Shown: piece by piece, positions 60,297 through 64,000 of the stretch
Numbering within the stretch: the stretch's first letter is position 1
Layout: every line of letters starts with the position of its first letter
Source of the DNA: Arthrobacter echini
GTDB lineage: Bacteria > Actinomycetota > Actinomycetes > Actinomycetales > Micrococcaceae
Length of the DNA: 64,000 nucleotides
Assembly: GCF_004803505.1 (NCBI RefSeq)
Contig: NZ_SSWH01000008.1
Span: 1-64,000, forward strand
Reading direction: 5' to 3'
Translations under genes and position numbers: made by a program
Notes under the pieces: model-generated
What the model saw: only the letters and a program-made list of their open reading frames with translations
The model's database searches: none
Told to the model about the DNA's origin: nothing

Positions 60297-60310
60297 CCGA
60301 TCCTGCCCGC

Positions 60311-60339
60311 CCATCCACGCGCGCGGCGGTGTCGAATCC
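60311..60339 (+). promoter_or_regulatory. candidate SigK-type promoter
   Basis: CCATCC (60311-60316) and CGAATC (60333-60338) are separated by 16 bp. This is the -35/-10 pair I recall for mycobacterial SigK. It lies about 140 bp upstream of a SigK-like gene, as expected for autoregulation. Confidence 0.55.
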
Positions 60340-60477
60340 CTGGTGTCCGCGTGGTCAGCAGGGAGAGGCGGGAACAGGAGGATGCCCCAGCTTGAGCACG
60401 GTCCCGCGAGCGCGCTTCTGACCGGCCGGACAACATCTGTTCGATGCCGGGCGACCAGCGCTTTATGCTGGAACCCT

Positions 60478-61095
60478 ATGGATACGCCACGAGCAGGCCG
60501 GAGTTCTCCGACCACCGCAGCTGAGGACGGCGCAGGCGGTGACAGGAGCGCAGCTCCCACCCTGACCGACCTCCTGATCCGGGTAGGGCAGCAGGATCGC
60601 ACCGCGTTCGAGCTGTTCTACGCCCAGACCAGCAGGCGTGTCTACGGGCTCGCACGCCGTGTACTCATCGATCCCGACCTCAGCGAGGACGCGACGCAGG
60701 AGGTCTATCTTCAGGTCTGGAACACGGCGGAACGCTTCAACCCCTCACTGGGAAGCCCCATGACCTGGCTGATGACCCTGACACATCGACGGGCCGTGGA
60801 CAAGGTCAGATCCGAGCAGAGCTCGACGGACCGGGAGGCACGGTACGGCGCAGCCACCCAGAGCATCGATCATGACGACGTGGTGGACACCGTCACCCAG
60901 CGCCTCGAGGCCCAGAGCGTGGTCGACTGTCTCGGTACCCTCACGGGTACCCAGCAGGAATCGGTGAGACTGGCCTACTACGGTGGTCTCACGTACCGTG
61001 AGGTGGCCGAAAAGCTCGGCGTGGCCGTGCCCACCATCAAGTCGAGGATCCGCGACGGGTTACTCCGGCTCAAGACGTGCCTGGGGGTCTCCTGA
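60478..61095 (+). CDS. sigK: ECF sigma factor, SigK-like
   Basis: A 205-residue sigma-70 factor of the extracytoplasmic type. Region 2 spans about 42-110 (DATQEVYLQVWNTAERF, then TLTHRRAVDKVR), and region 4 (about 145-200) ends in a helix-turn-helix with LTYREVAEKLGVAVPTIKSRIRDGLLRLK. The neighbouring RskA-like gene is its probable anti-sigma factor. The start ATG 60478 has only a weak GGAA upstream. Confidence 0.88.
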   Translation: MDTPRAGRSSPTTAAEDGAGGDRSAAPTLTDLLIRVGQQDRTAFELFYAQTSRRVYGLARRVLIDPDLSEDATQEVYLQVWNTAERFNPSLGSPMTWLMTLTHRRAVDKVRSEQSSTDREARYGAATQSIDHDDVVDTVTQRLEAQSVVDCLGTLTGTQQESVRLAYYGGLTYREVAEKLGVAVPTIKSRIRDGLLRLKTCLGVS

Positions 61096-61096
61096 C

Positions 61097-61951
61097 ATGC
61101 AGGACAAGGATATGAACAGGCGGTTCGCGGACGATCTCGAGACCGACCTGGCGCGTGGTCATGTGCTCGAGTGGGCGGAACTCTATGCCCTCGATGCGAT
61201 CAGCGCCGAGGAGCGCACGACCATCAGGGAGTTCCTGCGGACCAGTGATGCAACGCTGGTCTCCGAGTTCTCCCGGCGGGTACGGACCTGCCGTGAAACC
61301 GTAGTAGCGGCCTACGCGCCCACGCCGCTGGATCCGCCGGGCGATCTCCTCGACCGTATTCTCGCGCAGCTTCCCGCAGACGACGCCGGCTCCGGCAGTC
61401 CTCCGGACACGCCCGATGCTGCCGAGGCACCGGAGAACTCAGCAGCGCGGGTTCCCGCCGCGCGGGACGAACTGTCCGAGCGCCGAACCGCACGGACGAC
61501 GCTGTCCACGCGCGCTGCACGGTGGGGCGTTGCCGCCGTGGCCGCGGCGGTGCTGGTGATCGGAGGGGTGACCATCGCACAGACCGTGCAGCAGACCTCC
61601 CTCGAGGAGCAGGTCCTCGAAGCGCAGGACGTCAGGACGGAGCAACTGCCCCTCGACGCAGGCGGAACCGCTGAAGTCGCCATCTCGGGAGCAGAGGATG
61701 CCGCACTCGTCTCGCTCAGTGGGGTCCCCGCGCCCGCGGAGGGTTTCGTCTACCAGATGTGGCGGATCCCCGCCGACGGTACGGCGCCGGTGTCGGTGGG
61801 CACGATGACGGGCGACGACGTCGCCGGCGGCACGGTGACCGAACTGCCCGGTATCAGCGGGCTCAGCGCCATCGCCATCACGGTCGAGCCCGAGGGTGGC
61901 TCCAGCACACCGACCATGCCGATCGTGGCGCAGATCCCGCTCGGAGCCTGA
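61097..61951 (+). CDS. rskA: anti-sigma-K factor, RskA-like
   Basis: A 284-residue single-pass membrane protein. The N-terminal part (1-100) binds the sigma factor (LYALDAISAEERTTIREFL), a helix lies near 143-163, and the outside RskA domain contains FVYQMWRIPADG. Regulated cleavage at the membrane frees SigK in mycobacteria. The start is 61097 or 61112; AGGA at 61101-61104 favours the second. It lies 1 bp after sigK. Confidence 0.88.
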   Translation: MQDKDMNRRFADDLETDLARGHVLEWAELYALDAISAEERTTIREFLRTSDATLVSEFSRRVRTCRETVVAAYAPTPLDPPGDLLDRILAQLPADDAGSGSPPDTPDAAEAPENSAARVPAARDELSERRTARTTLSTRAARWGVAAVAAAVLVIGGVTIAQTVQQTSLEEQVLEAQDVRTEQLPLDAGGTAEVAISGAEDAALVSLSGVPAPAEGFVYQMWRIPADGTAPVSVGTMTGDDVAGGTVTELPGISGLSAIAITVEPEGGSSTPTMPIVAQIPLGA

Positions 61952-62018
61952 CCACCGCCACTGAGCAGTAACGCTCGACGTCGATGATCGGCGTTCGACC
62001 CGGGCATCGGGGCGCGGA

Positions 62019-62771
62019 CTAGAACCCGGCGATCGTCTCGTCGGTGTTGATCCCCACCACATGGAACACCTCGGCGCTGCGCCCCTCGCCCAGCCCGCCT
62101 CGTCGGGCGTTGTCCTGCAGGATCGCCCGGACGCGGGCCTGCATGCGCTCCACATCCGGATGCTGGCTCTCATGGGCCATGATTGCGGCGATCTTGAGCT
62201 CCTCGGCACCGGTCACATCGACGAAGCGATTCTCGAGGTGCGCGGGCGAGCCGTAGAACCACAGCCAGGGCACCTTGAAACTGGCGATCCCCGCGGCTTC
62301 GAGCTCGGGATAGGCGTAGGGATTCTCCACAGCCGGATAGACGGCCCTCGTTACCGCCTCGCCACTGGCCATGTGGTCTGGATGGCTCTTCTGGATCATG
62401 TCCCAACTGCGCTCCGGGTGCATGGAGAGCACGATGTCCGGTCGGACCTCCCTCATCCGCCGGACGATCTCGCGGATCACGGCGTCGGACGGCTGCAGGT
62501 ATCCGTCCGGCTCCCCCAGGAAGGTCACATCGGTCACGCCCACGCGAGCGGCTGCGGTACGCTGCTCGGTCCTGCGCAGCTCCGCCAGGCCCGGCCTGTC
62601 CTCGTCGGAGAATCCCCCGGCGTCGCCGTCGGTCAGGATGCAGTAACTCACCGAAGCCCCGGCGGCGGTCCAGCCCGCAATCGTCGCCGAAGCGCCGAAA
62701 TCGATGTCGTCCGGGTGCGCCGCGAACGCCAGTACCCGTGCGGGGATGGTCGCTGCCTCGTCGATCGACAT
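62019..62771 (-). CDS. PIG-L family deacetylase, MshB-like
   Basis: A 250-residue zinc deacetylase with the metal motif AHPDD (18-22) and a downstream HPDH. The family includes MshB (mycothiol synthesis), Mca and BshB. The sequence alone does not decide between a mycothiol-related amide and another N-acetyl sugar. It follows etfA by 3 bp, so it is probably co-transcribed with the electron-transfer genes. It converges on rskA with a 67-bp gap. Confidence 0.87.
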   Translation of the reverse strand: MSIDEAATIPARVLAFAAHPDDIDFGASATIAGWTAAGASVSYCILTDGDAGGFSDEDRPGLAELRRTEQRTAAARVGVTDVTFLGEPDGYLQPSDAVIREIVRRMREVRPDIVLSMHPERSWDMIQKSHPDHMASGEAVTRAVYPAVENPYAYPELEAAGIASFKVPWLWFYGSPAHLENRFVDVTGAEELKIAAIMAHESQHPDVERMQARVRAILQDNARRGGLGEGRSAEVFHVVGINTDETIAGF

Positions 62772-62774
62772 GTC

Positions 62775-63719
62775 CTAGAGACCGCGCTTGCGGATCTCGT
62801 CCGTGGCCTGCGGCAGTACCGCGAAGAGGTCACCGACGATCCCGAAGTCGGCGATCTCGAAGATCGGCGAATCGGCGTCCTTGTTGATCGCCACGATCAC
62901 CTTCGACGTCTGCATGCCGGCCCGCTGCTGAACAGCTCCCGAGATGCCGACGGAGACGTAGAGCTGCGGGGAAACGGTCTTGCCCGTCTGTCCCACCTGG
63001 GCGGAATGCTCGATCCAGCCCGCGTCCGTCGCGGCTCGCGATGCCCCCACCGCGCCTCCCAGTGCATCGGCCAACTCCTCCAGTGGACCGAAGTTGCCCT
63101 CCACCCCACGACCACCGGCGACGACGACCCTGGCTTCGGAGAGCTCCGGACGACCGCTGACCGGTTTGTCCACCCGGCCGGTGATGTGCGCCGCAGCGGG
63201 CTCGGCGTCCACCGGGATGCGAACCTCGCGCGGCGACACCGGAGCACCTGCTTCCACGGCCTCGAAGCTGTTCGGTTTGACGGTCAGGACCGCCACGTCC
63301 GTGGTGACGCGGCAGGTGACCGTGTAGGAGCCCGCGAAGTCGGCCTTCGTCGCCGTCAGCTCATCGTCCAGGGACACGACGTCCGTGATGACGCCTGCCT
63401 CGAGGCGGATCGCGGCGCGCGCGGCGATCTCCTTGGCCTCGTAGGAGTTGCCCAGCAGCACGACGTCGGCGCCCGCGGCGCGGACAGCGTCCGTCACGAA
63501 CGCGGCCTTGCCTGCGACCAGAACCTGCGTGACGTCCCCCTCCGGTCGGTAACACTCCTGCACCCCGTAGGACCCGATGCCGTCGAGGTAGGTCTGTTCG
63601 GCGTCTCCGGCAAGAGCCACCGACACATCTCCGAGGGAGCCTGCCAGGGACAGGAGCTCGCGTTCACTCTTGGCGAGGCTCGCTCCGGCGTGGTCGAGGA
63701 AGATGAGGACTGCAGTCAT
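62775..63719 (-). CDS. etfA: electron transfer flavoprotein alpha subunit
   Basis: A 314-residue ETF alpha chain that binds FAD and passes electrons from acyl-CoA and other dehydrogenases to the respiratory chain. The FAD domain carries [20 protein letters not shown], then [10 protein letters not shown] and [14 protein letters not shown]. The start ATG 63719 has AGGAGA 6 bases upstream. It lies 32 bp after etfB. Confidence 0.95.
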   Translation of the reverse strand: MTAVLIFLDHAGASLAKSERELLSLAGSLGDVSVALAGDAEQTYLDGIGSYGVQECYRPEGDVTQVLVAGKAAFVTDAVRAAGADVVLLGNSYEAKEIAARAAIRLEAGVITDVVSLDDELTATKADFAGSYTVTCRVTTDVAVLTVKPNSFEAVEAGAPVSPREVRIPVDAEPAAAHITGRVDKPVSGRPELSEARVVVAGGRGVEGNFGPLEELADALGGAVGASRAATDAGWIEHSAQVGQTGKTVSPQLYVSVGISGAVQQRAGMQTSKVIVAINKDADSPIFEIADFGIVGDLFAVLPQATDEIRKRGL

Positions 63720-63751
63720 GGTGGATTCTCCTGGCAGGAAAGGCGTACGGA

Positions 63752-64000
63752 TCAGAGGAGCTTCTGGCCGGCGAGGAAGTCGACCAGACGGATGCCGGCG
63801 TCGCCCTCGTCGGTGATGACGACACCCTGACTACGCGGTGGTCGTGGCGCTGCCGCCTCGACCCGGGTCCACGAGCCGGCAAGACCGACCTCGTCGGCAC
63901 CGACGCCGATGTCGGCGAGGGACAGTGTCTGGATCTGCTTCTTCTTCGCCGCCATGATGCCCTTGAAGTTCGGGTAGCGGGGATCGTTGATCTGGTCCGT
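63752..64000 (-). CDS. etfB: electron transfer flavoprotein beta subunit (partial, 5' end beyond window)
   Basis: About 82 C-terminal residues of ETF beta are visible, with DQINDPRYPNFKGIMAAKKK, the usual C-terminal segment of the subunit, which binds AMP. The rest lies past the right edge. It precedes etfA, as is standard. Confidence 0.93.
   Translation of the reverse strand, partial: TDQINDPRYPNFKGIMAAKKKQIQTLSLADIGVGADEVGLAGSWTRVEAAAPRPPRSQGVVITDEGDAGIRLVDFLAGQKLL

Overview
The window is high-GC DNA from an actinobacterium. It is most likely a member of the Micrococcales close to Arthrobacter. The evidence is codon use, frequent GTG starts, and gene blocks in the order known from actinobacteria: whiB1 beside pdtaS; secA-hpf-comF-lpqB-mtrB-mtrA; iscS-mnmA followed by an Rv3015c-like gene. 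There are 53 recognisable protein genes or gene parts, one gene remnant, and no rRNA or tRNA that I can see.

Region 1 (1-19054) is a cell-surface polysaccharide locus in three minus-strand runs with two plus-strand genes between them. The first run (5271 to 145) holds a GT2 transferase, a DUF2304 protein, a fused ABC exporter and two glycosyltransferases. The second (12494 to 7661) holds UDP-galactopyranose mutase, a GlfT2-type galactofuranosyltransferase and a Wzm/Wzt exporter. The third (19054 to 13862) holds a nucleotide-sugar dehydrogenase, N-acetyltransferase, aminotransferase, Gfo/Idh oxidoreductase and GT4 transferase, matching most of the WbpA-B-E-D route to UDP-2,3-diacetamido glucuronic acid. 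The inferred product is a galactofuranose polymer that may carry a diacetamido uronic acid and is exported by an ABC transporter.

Region 2 (19055-38144) holds an orphan EssC/EccC-like ATPase with an FHA domain, whiB1 and pdtaS back to back around a perfect terminator hairpin, and a large NAD-glutamate dehydrogenase. Next come an orphan CpaE/CpaB pair, a BldC-like regulator, a double-barrel hypothetical, a LysM membrane protein, an Rv3235-family protein and secA. Five CAAA repeats spaced exactly 10 bp apart lie before the LysM gene.

Region 3 (38260-52505) runs ycaQ, hpf, comF, lpqB-mtrB-mtrA, then a divergent operon of DUF7847-like, DUF4129, DUF4350, moxR and DUF58 genes. That operon ends in a decayed phosphotransferase and a DUF4166 gene. 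A 42-bp perfect palindrome sits between hpf and ycaQ.

Region 4 (52542-64000) holds an Rv3015c/MetE-like gene, chorismate mutase, mnmA and iscS. It continues with a 61-bp-period repeat array, a RibD-like reductase, a DnaJ protein with a possible dead nuclease-like domain, trmL, a methyltransferase, and a SigK/RskA-type sigma/anti-sigma pair with a plausible SigK promoter. A PIG-L deacetylase and etfA/etfB close the window; etfB runs off the end.
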